DNA from: Laburnicola sp. R22_1
Lineage: Eukaryota > Ascomycota > Dothideomycetes > Pleosporales > Didymosphaeriaceae
DNA: 64,000 bases
Assembly: GCA_014281115.1 (NCBI GenBank)
Contig: JACONQ010000014.1
Coordinates: forward strand, 1,674,001-1,738,000
Direction of reading: 5' to 3'
The notes under the pieces were generated by a model, which did not search any database, had not been told where the DNA came from, and saw only the letters and a program-made list of their open reading frames with translations. How positions within the stretch are numbered: the stretch's first letter is position 1; each line of letters begins with the position of its first letter. Position numbers and translations under genes: made by a program. Positions 32,320-44,216 of this stretch are shown in pieces.

Positions 32320-34192
32320 ACGTACTCTATAACCGAGCGACTCACCCAACCGAGCGACTCACTTTTGCCAAGACCCCACCAAAACATGTACTATTTACGA
32401 CAGTACAGAGTCAATACGAACTATTATCAATAGTCTAAATAGGCCAATCTATTCAGAATCTACTTCTGCAGGTTATTTACACGTTGTTCTATTGTGCCTA
32501 GGCTCGCCACAGCGTCCACAGCGCCGTTAAGTTAGCTCGCCTCCATTAACGCGCGCCCTCTTCTTTGCCTTCTTACCATCACTGCGCGCCGCAAAGTCCT
32601 TTAGAGTAGCCAGCCGCTGGCCCTCTTTAGCTGTAAGAGCTCCTTTTTACTGCAATCGCTTTCTTTTGTGCGATTTACGTCGCGTAGCGGCCTTATTAGC
32701 AGCTTGAAGTTTAGCGTTGCGTTTGGTTATCAACACCAAAGAATGCCCTATCAGCTTAGCGCCTTTGACAAGCTTTTCCACCGCCTCAACTATATAAGTT
32801 AGGGAACTATCCACATGCCTTTAAATCCTCTGCTTAACCAGCATTGATTATGACCTAAGTTCTGTACTATTTCGCGGAGTTTGCGACTCCTATGTACTAT
32901 CGCGAATAGTACATTCTGGAGGCGTACGCAGGCGGACGTCAAGCTGCGATAGTACAGCCTCTGGGTCGTGGGGCACTAGGCCAGCACCTCGAAAGCCTCC
33001 TTTGATATTACTTTTAGTAATTAAAGCCTTAAAAGCAGCAATAAAGCAAGGTAGGAACTCAATTTTAGTGATGTGCGTGATGTGGTTGCGCATTAGATTC
33101 TCGGCTTGGCGCCTATACGCCTTCTTTAACGGCGCAAAACAACCTACGTTAAGTGGCTGCAAGAGGTGCAACGAATGTGGAGGCATACAGAGAGTAATAA
33201 TATTACTCTTTTTGCAGTAATCCTGGAATTTAAGCGAGTTATGACTTTTATAGCCATTAATAATAAGCAAACGTGCTCCACTAATAGTACGCCTCTTTGT
33301 ATACTTATCAAAGTGCTTTAGCCATTGCAGACTAAGCTCATTTGTTGTCCAGCCGTTCTTAGAGACTGCAATAACCCAATTATGAGGTAGATCCTTCTCC
33401 TTATACCAGGCGGAGAGGTGGTGCTTGCCCCCAAAAATAATAAAGGGTGGGATCCACCACCCTATTGCGTTGATGCCTTGGATGACTGTTGTCCACTCCC
33501 TATTGCCCTGCTGCACCTGCTTTAGCCGTCCTCGACACTCAGAGCCTGTGACTACCACTCTAGTCGATATTATACCTATTATAAAGCCAGACTCGTCAAA
33601 ATTGTAGGTGTCCTTATCTAGAATACCATACTTAGCCTTCATATTCTCCACAAGCCGGAACCAGCCTCGTATCACCTTAGGATCCTCCTAGAGGGCTCTC
33701 TTATAGTCGTACTTTCAATTAAACTTAACTTTAAGCTCTAGCTGGCGCTTAATAAAGTTTGGAGCCTAGTTATAGCCTACAGGGTCGCGATGCCGCTTAG
33801 CTAGCAAAGAATTGGCCATATCCTCTATAGCAGCAAGCCATAGCGGGAATCCTTGTAAGTCTAGGTCGAGTATATGCTGTATAATCGCCTTCTCCTCTCT
33901 TACAGTGAGCTTTATTGTGTTGGGTGGGCAGTTGCGTTAGAAGGCGATTCTAGCGCGTTGTTAGCTGAGGGTCTTTTAAGGGATGTTATAGATGGCGGTA
34001 GCGCGTCTTTGCGAAAGTGACGCGTCTTGTTTAATAGCCTGGATCGCAAGCTGTATACGAGCTTCGTTTGACGCTAGTAGTTCGTTGTGTTGTTGAGGCA
34101 TCGCGTTGTACTATTGATGGTAGCACGTTTTAGTGGGGTCTTGGCAAAAGTGAGTCGCTCAGTTGGGTGAGTCGCTCGGTTGTGGAGTACGT
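32320..34192 (-). mobile_element. Fot1/pogo-like DNA transposon B (1,873 bp)
   Basis: TA at 32318-32319 and 34193-34194. Inverted termini begin ACGTACTC and contain a tandemly duplicated ACCGAGCGACTCACCC motif before CTTTTGCCAAGACCCC. The left arm is 32320-32383 and the right arm 34129-34192. It shares the TTTGCCAAGACCCC(AC) inner block with element A but differs in the outer arm, so it is a related but distinct family. The transposase lies on the minus strand and is the best preserved of those in the AT-rich zone. Confidence 0.92.
32890..34101 (-). pseudogene. Fot1/pogo-like transposase of element B, with nonsense codons and mutated catalytic site
   Basis: About 404 codons in a single frame from MPQQHNELLASNEA at 34101; the last 261 codons (33675-32890) are open. 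The N-terminal third has an HTH/CENP-B-like region and about half a dozen TAA/TAG/TGA codons consistent with C-to-T change. The DDE domain is readable: NFDESGF (Asp intact), INGYKSHN where the second catalytic Asp is Asn, and LLQPLNVGCF where the third is Asn. Both Asp-to-Asn changes are G-to-A transitions. Thus even the long open part would be catalytically dead. Confidence 0.88.
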
Positions 34193-37100
34193 TATAGGTT
34201 AGAAGCTTATAAGGTGTAGATAGGGTGTAAGTGAGTTTAAACTATTATTACGTTATTAGGTAGTGTTTAAAGTTAGTCTTTAATTAGAGTTAGTGTTGTA
34301 TATAGTATATAATAATCTTTTATCTTAACCTACTTTAATCTCAAACTAAAAAAAAGGTTAAAAAAGGTGTTTAGTAAGCTAACTAACATCTCCTATACTT
34401 TAAGTAATAAGATCTTATATAGACCCTATAACTTTGGGCTAAGGTGTTTAATATAGGCCCCTATCTGCTTAGTAGTATTTCTTTCTATATTAAGATCCTA
34501 CTATTGCAACTATATTAGACCTTATTTAAACTAAGTAAATAATAGAATTACTACTAATATATATTAAATAATCCCTTAACTATAATTTATAGCTTAATTA
34601 TAAATGCCTAGGTTATAGGTTAGTAGAGTAGACCTTAGTGCACCTAAATAGATAGGCATCTTATATTATATAGACATCTATAAGATAATAGTTCTTACTT
34701 CTTAGTTTTATCTAGCACTTCTACTACTAATAGCATCTTCTATATATTTAGTAAGCGTAGTTTTATAATATATATATATATATATATATAATATATTCTA
34801 TATTCTTATATAGCTATAGTATTAAGACGGTAAGTTTTTTTACTACTAGAACTAGGCTCTATATCTTATTAGCACTAACGCACAATTATATAGCGTTAGT
34901 TATAGTTTACTATACTATAGTTAGTTCTTTAAGCGTCTACTATTAGGCTTTGCATCTATACCCTACTAACTTTAGTATTACTTTTATAGTTTTACGCTTT
35001 TTGCTACCTCTAACTAATACTATATAAAAAATAAATAACTTTATGCCTATAGTAAAAGTCTTTTCTTTTTATTATTAGGCGAATAATATAGCCTAAGCCT
35101 ATTACTTCTATTAGCACTCTTATGCTTAAATACACTAAGCTTCTATACGCTAGCGTCTAGTCTGTCTATATTCTTATTACTACTAATTGCACTCTATGTA
35201 TTAGAGTGCCTAGCCTTTAATATCTTCTTTTTATTTTATCTAGCTATCCCTACGCTACTATTATTAGTATTACTAACTTTTTAGTTATTATATTTAGGTA
35301 TACTAAGCTACTGCTTTACGCCTAGTATTAGACTACTTATATTAAGCTCTAGTCTAGTCTCTTTACTTTTATTTGCTATATTTACTATAGTTCTTATTAG
35401 GTTACTTATTAAAAGTAAGATAGGCTTTATAGGCATTAATTATTGCCTTTTTACCCTACCTACGTATATTATTTACTAAGTAGTCTTTACTTATACTACC
35501 TAGATTTATAGTGCTAAATATTAGCGCGTCTAAGAATTCTTAGTCTTATTATTATTACTAGAAATATTATAGATATTAGGGTAGGGCGTATAAGCGCTCT
35601 AGTTAAGCTATATCTTATACACGCGTTTATCTACTAGGGTAGTTAAGTTTAGATATATAAGATTATAGTTATTTTATATAAGTAGTATAATATTCTAATA
35701 TATAAACTTTTTGCCTAGGCTATAAGATTACCTATTAGCCTTATTTTTATAATAATCTTTTATAGGACTAGGTTTAATAATACTACTAGTTAGGCTAATC
35801 TACGCGCTTATATAGGGTGCTATGCTAGTGTTAGGAGCTTAGAAGAAACTAAATAAGTTAATTTAAAAAATAGTTATAATAGAAATTGCAACGCGTAGGC
35901 AACTATAAATTAAAGGTAATAGTAGGAGAATATAATAAAGTAGGTAAAGGTGCAAGTGTTACAAGAGTATATATAAAGCTAATAGGGCTACTAGCTTAGT
36001 ATTACTAATAATATAGGCCTAGTAAGATATTCCTATCTCTATTTAAGTATAGTTAAGAATTACGTGTTATATCTATACTATATAGGCTCTAGAGTAAACT
36101 ATATATATTACTAAATAGTGTAGGATAGTCTTTAGTATATATAAGCTCTTTATTACTTATTTTTATATTTGTATATCTAAGTGGCTATAACTCCGCCTAT
36201 ATATATAATAGGCTACACCTAAGCGATAATATAGGTTTAGGTATTAGTCTTAGGAAAGTTCACCTCTATCTTACACTAAAAATAGATATTGTATAAGAGT
36301 TATTAAATTAGATAACTTGCTCTAGCTACTATAATAGATAACTCTAACTAAATCTCCCTATTTTCTTATAAAATACTAAGCAACACTATAGCAAAATAAG
36401 TAGCCCTTATATATAGCAGCTTTCTTACTAATCTTAGTAAGGTTGTAGTAAAAATAGTTAAGAAATATAGTATAGCTCTAGTTTACTATTATTACTACTA
36501 AGTATATAAGAATTAGAACTTAGATATATTATATACTAACCTTTTTTAGCTATTAGCTAGGGCAATCTTTGGCTAGTTTTGCGTATTAAATAGGTAGAAT
36601 AAGTAACTACTTATTATGCCTAAGATATTAAGCCACTTATAGAGAAGGCTAATATAGTTAAGTTATAGTTTTCTTAGGTTAAACTATAGTATAAATAGCT
36701 TTATATCTATAATTTAATATATTAGCTAGGTATAGCGCAGTATAACTAAGTACTTACTACTACTTTATTTAGTTTTTTGCTAGTCTAGTTGTAACTCTAC
36801 CTTACCCTTAAGCTTATTTATAATGCGTATATTCTTTACCTATATATTTAATATCTTATTAAGACGTAATATATAAGAGAAGGCTATAGAGTCTATAAGA
36901 CTTAGTATAACTTATTACTACCACTTAGCAAAGACACGTCTATAGTTAGTTAATGGGTTTTATACACTATTTATAGTATAAGAAAAACTAGTGTTATATT
37001 AAAAAAGCTACTCTAATATAGTTATAAAGATAGCTTATACACTCTTTAGCTTCTTACTAGCTTAAACCTAGGGATATAAATATATATTAGTAGAAGATAA

Positions 37101-40084
37101 CTTAGTATATATATTAGATATACTAGCTAGTGTTAGACGCAGCTTTTAGCTATAGAGAGCCTTTATATATCTTTGTATATAAACATTATTATATAGGTTG
37201 CTAATATATATATCTTTGCTAAATAGCGTTTTAATACTAGTTAGCGCAAATAATAAATTTCTATAATTACACTTAATTATATAAAAGTATAACATAGTAA
37301 ATTATATAGTTAATACTATAAAGAAGGTGTATAGCTTCTTAAGTGCACTAAGGGCTATCTTGTCTAAGTCTGGCTTATGTACACTATAGTAGAACTAAAT
37401 CTATATAGTAATTAGTTTAGGTATCTTATTAGTAATATTGCTAACGTCTTAATATTTTAGCGGTATATAGGTTCTAGCCTACTTCTTAAACTTTTAGATC
37501 TGTCTACTTATAATGTATTAGGACTAAGAGCGTACTATCCTATATTAGTATATATAATTTAGACTATCTTAAAACACTTTTCTGTATTAACAATAGTAGG
37601 AGGAATAACTGCTATTATTGTAATAATTTTATTAGAAACTCCTTAGTCGCAAAAAAAAAATTAAACTATAATTTGTAGCTTCTTTATATATTAGGTGTAA
37701 TAATATTATCAGCGTTCTTATAAGCCCCCTTAAATAGGTTAATTTGCTTAGACGCACTAGGATATAAGCTAGGCCTATTAGCTATACTGTGACTATAAGT
37801 TTTTAATTTATTTATAAGAAAATCTTTTTTATTAACTAGATTATCTACATTTCTATTACCTTTAAAGTCTTAATTAGTTAATGTATAGGCATTAACTTTG
37901 CAATATATATAAGTAAAGAGGTTAGCTATTATATACGCCTACTATAGTAAAATTAAGTATAATCGTCTTACACTTAGTTAAGTTAATATATAAATAATAA
38001 GAAAGAAGATAATAGTTTGCACCTTTATAGTAAAAATAGAGTAGAAGAAAGTATAGTATATATAAAGGTACTTAGGGGGCTAATAACTACTTAGTATAAC
38101 TACTTTATAAGCCTAAGCGTTCTCTAGTTATATATATAAAGTAGTTAATCTAGGTAAGAATAGACTTAGATAGTCTTGTATTTTCTAGTAATTAGCTATT
38201 TAATCTACTACTAATATACTACTTTATTTTACGTAATACTACTTATAGCTAGGTAGCTATAGGATTTATATAGGCAGTCTATAGTTCTATTAAGAAAGTA
38301 AGTCTATATAAGCACTTATTCTAAACTTAGAGGCATTGCTAAACCTCTATATACCTAATAACGCGGTCTAACTAAGCTAAAGTTAACCTTTTCTATAGTT
38401 TAACTAAGCTTCTAATATATATAATATATACTATCTTTACTATAGCTATAAAATAGGTGTAAAATATAAACGGCTAAGAGCCTAGGCGCGCAAAGAAGAT
38501 AGTCTAATTAAGAAGATAAAGACTACACTAATAGAATTATCTGCTAGTCTTAGTCCTACTAAGATATAATATAATATAAGAATGCTCCACACTATAGTAT
38601 AGAACTACTATACTAAAGGTAGAGTAAACCTATAATAGGCACTATATTTTAAGATGTTATAAGTATTAACTTAGTATAGCTAATAAGTCTACAATATGCT
38701 AATAATGCGATAGTTGCTAGCATAGCTATAAGATAGGCTCTATTAATTCTACTATATAGGAGACGCTTAACCCACTTAGTATATACCTATATAACTTAAA
38801 AATCTATCTTAGGTATTCTATTAAGGAGTTAGATAATATAGTTAATAGTAAAGCAACCCTATAACTAAGGAGATATATTAGGCTTAATAGTTAGACTAAG
38901 CCTATATAATAAAATTATAGTGCTATAAGGCTACTATAAGATCTATTTCTATTAATTACCTTAGGTAGTAATAGTAGGAGTAAGATAAGGGGTGTAGTTA
39001 TTAAGGACGCACTACTTAGCAACTAGGTAGCTTTAGTAGGACTAAGTAATATACACGCAATGTCCTTAGAGATTGTCTACTACTTTACTCTACCTACTAC
39101 TAGATTTCTGCCTATATTAATACTAGACACACTATCTAAGCGTAAGCCCCAAAGAGAGCAAATAGTATAGCTTAGTAATAATAAGGTTCTCTGTTTTATA
39201 AATAGTAATATCTAGCTACTTATATTATAGAAGAAATATCTTAATAATATTCCTTTACTACTATATAATTAGAAGGTTAGAAATATATAGCTTATATAAT
39301 ACTATAATTAATCTATACTTATAAAAGGATAGCGAGTGGTATTTTTAGGTAGCCTATATAGTAAGTTTTAAAATTAATACAATTAAATATAGAGTTTATA
39401 AAAGGTAGAGTCTACTTATATATTATATAGTATAGCGTGCTAACCTAGTATAACTAACGCGTAGATAGTACTAGATATATATTAGATATATAATAACCCT
39501 ATTACGTTCTAGGTACGCTTCTCTAAGATAGATAAGGATAGAAGTATAGAGTAACTTAGGTAGACACTACTAGTTGCTAAGTGTAGGCTATATAGAGAAA
39601 AGGAAGACGCAAAAATAGTAAAGTAGGCTAAAAGAAAGTTAGGTAATAGGTATAATAAGCTATTTAGCTATAAATACTAAGGCAAACTTAAGGTTCTATA
39701 GACACTATAAAAGATTATATAAAGGTATTAACTTTACCTAAAGTGCCTAAGTCTATAGAATTCAGATAAAAAGGAGTAGAATTATATTAATTTAACTAAG
39801 GTTTAATAGTAGCTAGTAGTAATATCTATAGTATTATACACTCTAGACCTATTTTACTATATCTATACACTATATAGCTAAGCTTAATTCTACTAATATA
39901 CTAGGCATATTACTAGATATAACTAACTTAACTAGCATAAAGGTAATATATAGCCTAACTAAGAAGTATAATAAAGTGCGTTAACACTATATATTATATA
40001 AAAAGCTTAGCTTTACTAAGGTATTAAGCGTATTACTTATATTACATGGCACTTTAACCTATATATTATTATATTATCTTTCTT
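34193..40084. other. Long AT-rich RIP-like block, no gene
   Basis: Nearly 6 kb of TpA-rich sequence with frames too short and too broken to translate into a named domain. A TA microsatellite is at about 34,768-34,790. A poly(A)-tailed segment ending near 37,661 resembles the 3' end of the insertion at 49,932-51,057. It probably contains one or more full-length retroelements mutated past recognition. Confidence 0.55.
37563..37661 (+). repeat. Poly(A)-tailed 3' end of a non-LTR-like repeat
   Basis: About 100 bases matching 50,960-51,056 (shared CTTTTCTGT, AATAGTAGGAGG, CTGCTATTATTGTAAT, and CTTAGTTGCAAAA/CTTAGTCGCAAAA), ending in A9-A10. Homology stops abruptly upstream of the shared block. 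The common poly(A) end suggests two copies of one non-LTR or SINE-like family. Confidence 0.55.
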
Positions 40085-40592
40085 CTCTAAGTTAAGTATA
40101 ATTATTAGCTAAGCTAATAACCCCTTAAACTTAGTTATACTAAGGAGCTTTAACCTATATATTATTATATTATTCTCTTTCTCTAAGTTAAGCACAGCTC
40201 TTTAGCTTCTCTGTCTTGCTCTTAATAATAAAGAGACGTTTCTTAAGGACCTTTTGTATAGATTCGCTAAGGGCTCTTTTTAATAGGTAATAGGTAACTT
40301 TTTCTTAAACTAGTAATCTAGTAAGCTTAGTTATACTAAGGAGTTTTAATATTCCTTAAGGACCTTTTATATAAATTTGCTAAGGGCTCTTTTTAATAGG
40401 TAATAGGTAACTCTTTCTTAAACTAGTAATTTAGTAAGCTTAGTTATACTAAGGAGCTTTAACCTACGCATTATTCTCTTTCCCTAAGTTAAGCATAATT
40501 ATAAGCTATAACCCCCTAAGCTTAGTTTTACTAAGGCGCTTTAACCTATATATTATTTTCTTTTTCTAAGTTAAGCATAATTATAAGCTAAG
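40085..40592. repeat. Tandem satellite, 80-90 bp unit, left of the gypsy element
   Basis: Repeated units contain CTAAGTTAAGTATAATTATAAGCTAAG, written here as the blocks CTAAGTTAAG and AATTATAAGC, then CTTAGTTATACTAAGG and CTTTAACCTATATATTATT. The array is continuous with 49,556-49,931 and 51,058-51,260 once the gypsy and poly(A)-tailed insertions are removed. Spacings measured on the right side are 78-88 bp. The unit contains the dyad CTTAG..CTAAG. Confidence 0.75.
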
Positions 40593-41084
40593 TGTTAACA
40601 CGGGGTCACGTACCTTATCCTAATCCGTGTTAGGGGAGGTAAGGTAACTCTAGGGTGTCCGTGCTAGTAGACTTTAGGAGGAATTAAGTAAGATATTAAC
40701 AGTCTTGTATAAGTCTCTTCTAATTCTAAATAAGATAGAATAACTAGTACTAATCTATATAGGAGATAGTACTATAAGAGATTTAACTATAAAGATTTAA
40801 ATCTAATAAGATCCCCTAGATCTATATAGTCCTAATCTTCGTCTGGCGTCCTATAGGTCTTCCTTCCATCCCAAATGTCCTAGACGTCCCTAGGACGTCC
40901 TTTCTTAGCGTGACGTCTAACGTCCTGCCTAGACACGCTCTTAGTAGGACGTTAGTTACATAGCTAGTAGTTACGTAATCGCTAAGTCACTCTTACCCTG
41001 CCGCTAATTTTATACTAAGTGATTTCCTACACTCTAGCGTAACTGTCTAGCTTATGCTAGGCTGCTTTGTCTGTCCTATTAACA
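40593..41084 (-). repeat. Gypsy LTR (3' LTR in element orientation)
   Basis: 492 bp, starting TGTTAACACGGGG on the plus strand. It is less mutated than its partner; many bases that are T or A in 49074-49555 are C or G here. Preceded by target duplication CTAAG. Confidence 0.9.
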
Positions 41085-41098
41085 CTCGCCCCCCTTTT
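41085..41098 (-). other. Polypurine tract of the gypsy element
   Basis: Read on the minus strand it is AAAAGGGGGGCGAG, directly next to the LTR start TGTTAATAGG. This is the expected position for plus-strand priming and fixes the element orientation. Confidence 0.75.
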
Positions 41099-41229
41099 AT
41101 AGTTATTATCCTAATATTCTTATACTTACTATGCCACTATGTGAGGTACCACGCGTATATAAAGGTGCGTGTGTCTCGCTTTATCTATTATTTTATATGC
41201 TTCTCTTAATCCTCTATACCTTTCTAACT

Positions 41230-41787
41230 ATGCCTAAGATTTGCAAATTGTCGCTTCTTAAACGTTGTTATCGCGCTAATAAGATTGCTACTTAAGGTTC
41301 TAAAATAGCTCCTAGTTATTATTGTTGTTAGCAAAAGCAATTGCGCTACTTTATTAATGCTAAAACTAGGAGGTATACTATATATATCTTTGTTTACGCT
41401 AACTATAGTCTCTTTATACTAGAGGGTAAATAGGAGAAAGTGTAGGCTAAAAAGCGTAAAGCTTGTCTAAAGCTTCTAGCTGCTAAGAAGGCTATTACTT
41501 ATACTTAGCGCGTTCTAGCTAAGGTAGAAGAGTGTGAGCATTTTTACGCCGCCTAGAATCTTTGTATTCTTAATGCAATAGATTATTTATAAGAGGAGGT
41601 CTTAAAGAGTATAGATACTATTATTCCTTTTAAATTACCGCGACTTAAATCTTTGCTAACTAACCTAGGCTAGTAATAGGCTAATTCCTTAAGCGATTCC
41701 TTCTTTGCCTCTTTTCTTACTAATATAGATATCCCATCCCTAGATGCTATTAATAATACCGCTGTACTAACTTCGTACAGTTTGTGA
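41230..41787 (+). pseudogene. Extra ORF on the strand opposite gag-pol in the chromovirus, Cys-rich, RIP-broken
   Basis: From ATG 41230 one frame runs 185 codons to TGA 41785-41787 without frameshift, interrupted by ten TAG/TAA codons that C-to-T or G-to-A changes would explain. It reads MPKICKLSLLKRCYRANK, then a segment with Cys and Tyr at spacings suggesting a former zinc-binding cluster (YYCC, LRYF, RRYTIY, ANYS; Tyr may be mutated Cys). A Lys/Ala/Leu-rich helical stretch (LKLLAAKKA) and the ending DIPSLDAINNTAVLTSYSL follow. It lies between the chromodomain and the 3' LTR and overlaps the pol stop (41750-41752) tail-to-tail by 38 bases. Function unknown; a regulatory or nucleic-acid-binding accessory protein is a guess. 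Confidence 0.55.
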
Positions 41788-42367
41788 GATTTCGTATAGA
41801 CTCCTATGTGTTCTAGCTCTTTGGCCATTCTTGCTACTTAACTAAGTACTTCTACTAACGTCTAAACTTCTGTAGGTCTCTAACCTCTTTAACCTCATAC
41901 TTCTTGTCCTTAAGCTTAAGTTATATTTTAATTTTAGCGTCTAGTAGTAATAGTTTAAGGAGTGATTTGTAAAAAGTGGGGTGTATATAGGTTTCCTTTA
42001 GCAACTTTAGCTTATAGTTTACTAGTCCTTATTTCTCTAGAATCTTAAATAGTTTTACTTAGAGATAATTAAGCTTCTTAGATAGTTGCTTTATTTTCAA
42101 ATTCCTCTGTAATAGGAGAATTTTGTCCCCTCTTTTAAGGGTTAGTCCCTTAAGCCTATATTTATTTACTTATTTGGCTATTATAAGGTTTCGCTGCGTA
42201 ATTTATTTGCTTAAATTATTATATAGCTCGTGTATAAGCTAGGCCTTCTTATCCGCTAATGCTAAAAGGCTCTTAACATTCTTTAAATCTTAATAAGCAA
42301 TTAGCTTATATCCGTGGTTTGCGTAGTGTGGTAAGCGCTCTATTATACTAGATCTTACACTGTTATA

Positions 42368-44216
42368 ACATGGATGGCAAGCGAGCGGCGCAGGCAAGCG
42401 AGCGGCGCACCCCATCAACTTTCGCACCCGCTCTAAACGCGTCCTACAACAACTCCACGCCACAACACTTAAATGGCTTCAAAGGAAGCAGATGTTCAGC
42501 TTGCTATCTTTTTAATTAATACCAGCCAGATCCAAAGCAACTGAGCTGCTGCAGCAGTCTACAATGTACCCGAAACAACGCTCCGCCGCCGACGCGCTGG
42601 GAGACCTACGCGACGCGATTGCCAGCCCAACTCGAAGAAGCTCACCTAGCTAGAAGAGGAGGTGATAATTCGTTATATACTTGATCTAGACCTACGTGAA
42701 TTTTCGCCTACCTACTTAGCAATTCGCGATATGGCAGATAAGCTGCTAGCTGCGCGCGGCGCAGGCCAGGTTGGACAGAAGTGGCCAGCCAACTTTGTTA
42801 GGCGTACAGACTCTCTTAAGACGTGTTTTAACCGAGCCTACGATAGACAGAGAGCTCTCTGTGAGGATCCTATCCTAATTAGCGCCTGGTTCAAGCTTGT
42901 AGAGCAGACTAAGGCCAGGTACGGCATCTGCGATGAGGACGTCTACAATTTTGATGAGGCTGGCTTTATGATGGGCAAGATTACGACTTAGCTTGTTGTT
43001 ACAGGGTTAGAGAGGAGAGGCCGGCCAAAGGCTGTCCAGCCTGGGAACCGCGAGTGGGTGACACTTGTCCAAGCAATCAACGCTGCTGGCTGGGCTATCC
43101 CACCGTTTATCATCTTTGCTGGCCAGCACCACCTATCTGCTTGGTACGAGGAGGATATCCCGCGCGATTGGGCTATATCTCTTAGCGACAACGGCTGGAC
43201 GACGAACGAGCTTGGAGTTGAGTGGCTAAAGCACTTTATCAAGCATACAGAGACCCGGATTGTTGGCACGCGTAGGCTGCTTATCCTTAATAGCTATGCG
43301 AGCTACTACTCTCTTGAATTTTAATAGCTCTGCAAGGAGAACAACATCTACACGCTCTGCATGCCGCCTTACTCCTCGCATCTACTACAGCCACTTAATG
43401 TGGGCTGCTTCTCGCCGTTAAAGCGCGCGTACAGCCGAGAGGTTGAGGCTCTAATCTGTAACTACATTAACCACATCACGAAGCTTAAATTCCTGCCAGC
43501 CTTTAAGACAGCCTTTGAGCAATCATTTACATCAGCCAATATCTGTTTAGCCTTTTGAGGCGCAGGCCTTGTTCCTCTCTAGCCTGAAGCTGTTCTGTCA
43601 AAGCTGGATGTGCAGCTTCGTACGCCTTCACCAGCTGCTTTGCTAGAGGCTCTCTGGGAAGCCAAAACGCCGAGCAACATACGTGAGCTTGAGGCTCAAT
43701 CAACTCTAATCCGTGAGCGCGTTCAACGGCACAAGAGCTCCTTGCCTGCCTCTATTATTCAGGCGATTAATCAACTTAAGAAGGGTGCTGAAGTAATGAT
43801 GCTCTTAGCTGAGCTTATGCGCGATTGGATTACTAGCCTTGAGAGAGCTAATGAGGCAGCAACTAAGCGTAGACAGCGCAAAAAGAAGCGGATACAGAAG
43901 CAGGGGACCTTAACAAAGGGAGAGGGAGAGAATATACTTGCTCAAAAGGCGGCTGACTAGCAGATAGAGCATGAACAGCGTTAAAGTGGAGAGCGATCAG
44001 GCCTGAGCCGCCAGGCTCTGGCGCGCTGCACAAGGTGCAGAGAGCTTGGGCATAACTCACGTACGTGCAAAAAAGATACTTTAAATACTGCTTAATCTAT
44101 TGTATCAAAATCTATATAGTATATTATATTGTGGTTGAGCTGCGCGACTTCAAAGGTGCGAAAAGTTGATGGGGTGCGCCGCTCGCTTGCCTGCGCCGCT
44201 CGCTTGCCATCCATGT
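42368..44216 (+). mobile_element. Fot1/pogo-like DNA transposon C (1,849 bp), nested in the gypsy integrase region
   Basis: TA flanks at 42366-42367 and 44217-44218. Near-perfect inverted arms of about 60 bp begin ACATGGATGGCAAGCG and contain the tandemly duplicated GGCAAGCGAGCGGCGCA before CCCCATCAACTTT. The arms retain high GC and CpG content and differ by essentially one T, so they are little mutated. The transposase is on the plus strand. It interrupts the gypsy integrase/chromodomain sequence, which continues on both sides. Confidence 0.94.
42473..44095 (+). pseudogene. Fot1/pogo-like transposase of element C, with nonsense codons
   Basis: A single frame of about 540 codons from MASKEADVQL at 42473 to TAA 44093-44095, with no frameshift. 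An HTH region (AAAAVYNVPETTLRRRRAGR) and a second CENP-B-like block (EFSPTYLAIRDMADKLL) precede the DDE domain: [17 protein letters not shown] where DGxxSH is expected (Asp to Asn, His to Tyr), and LLQPLNVGCF (Asp to Asn). A C-terminal CCHC-like motif RCTRCRELGHNSRTC ends the protein. About ten in-frame stops include 42989, a TAATAG pair near 43322, and 43556. Inactive. Confidence 0.9.
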
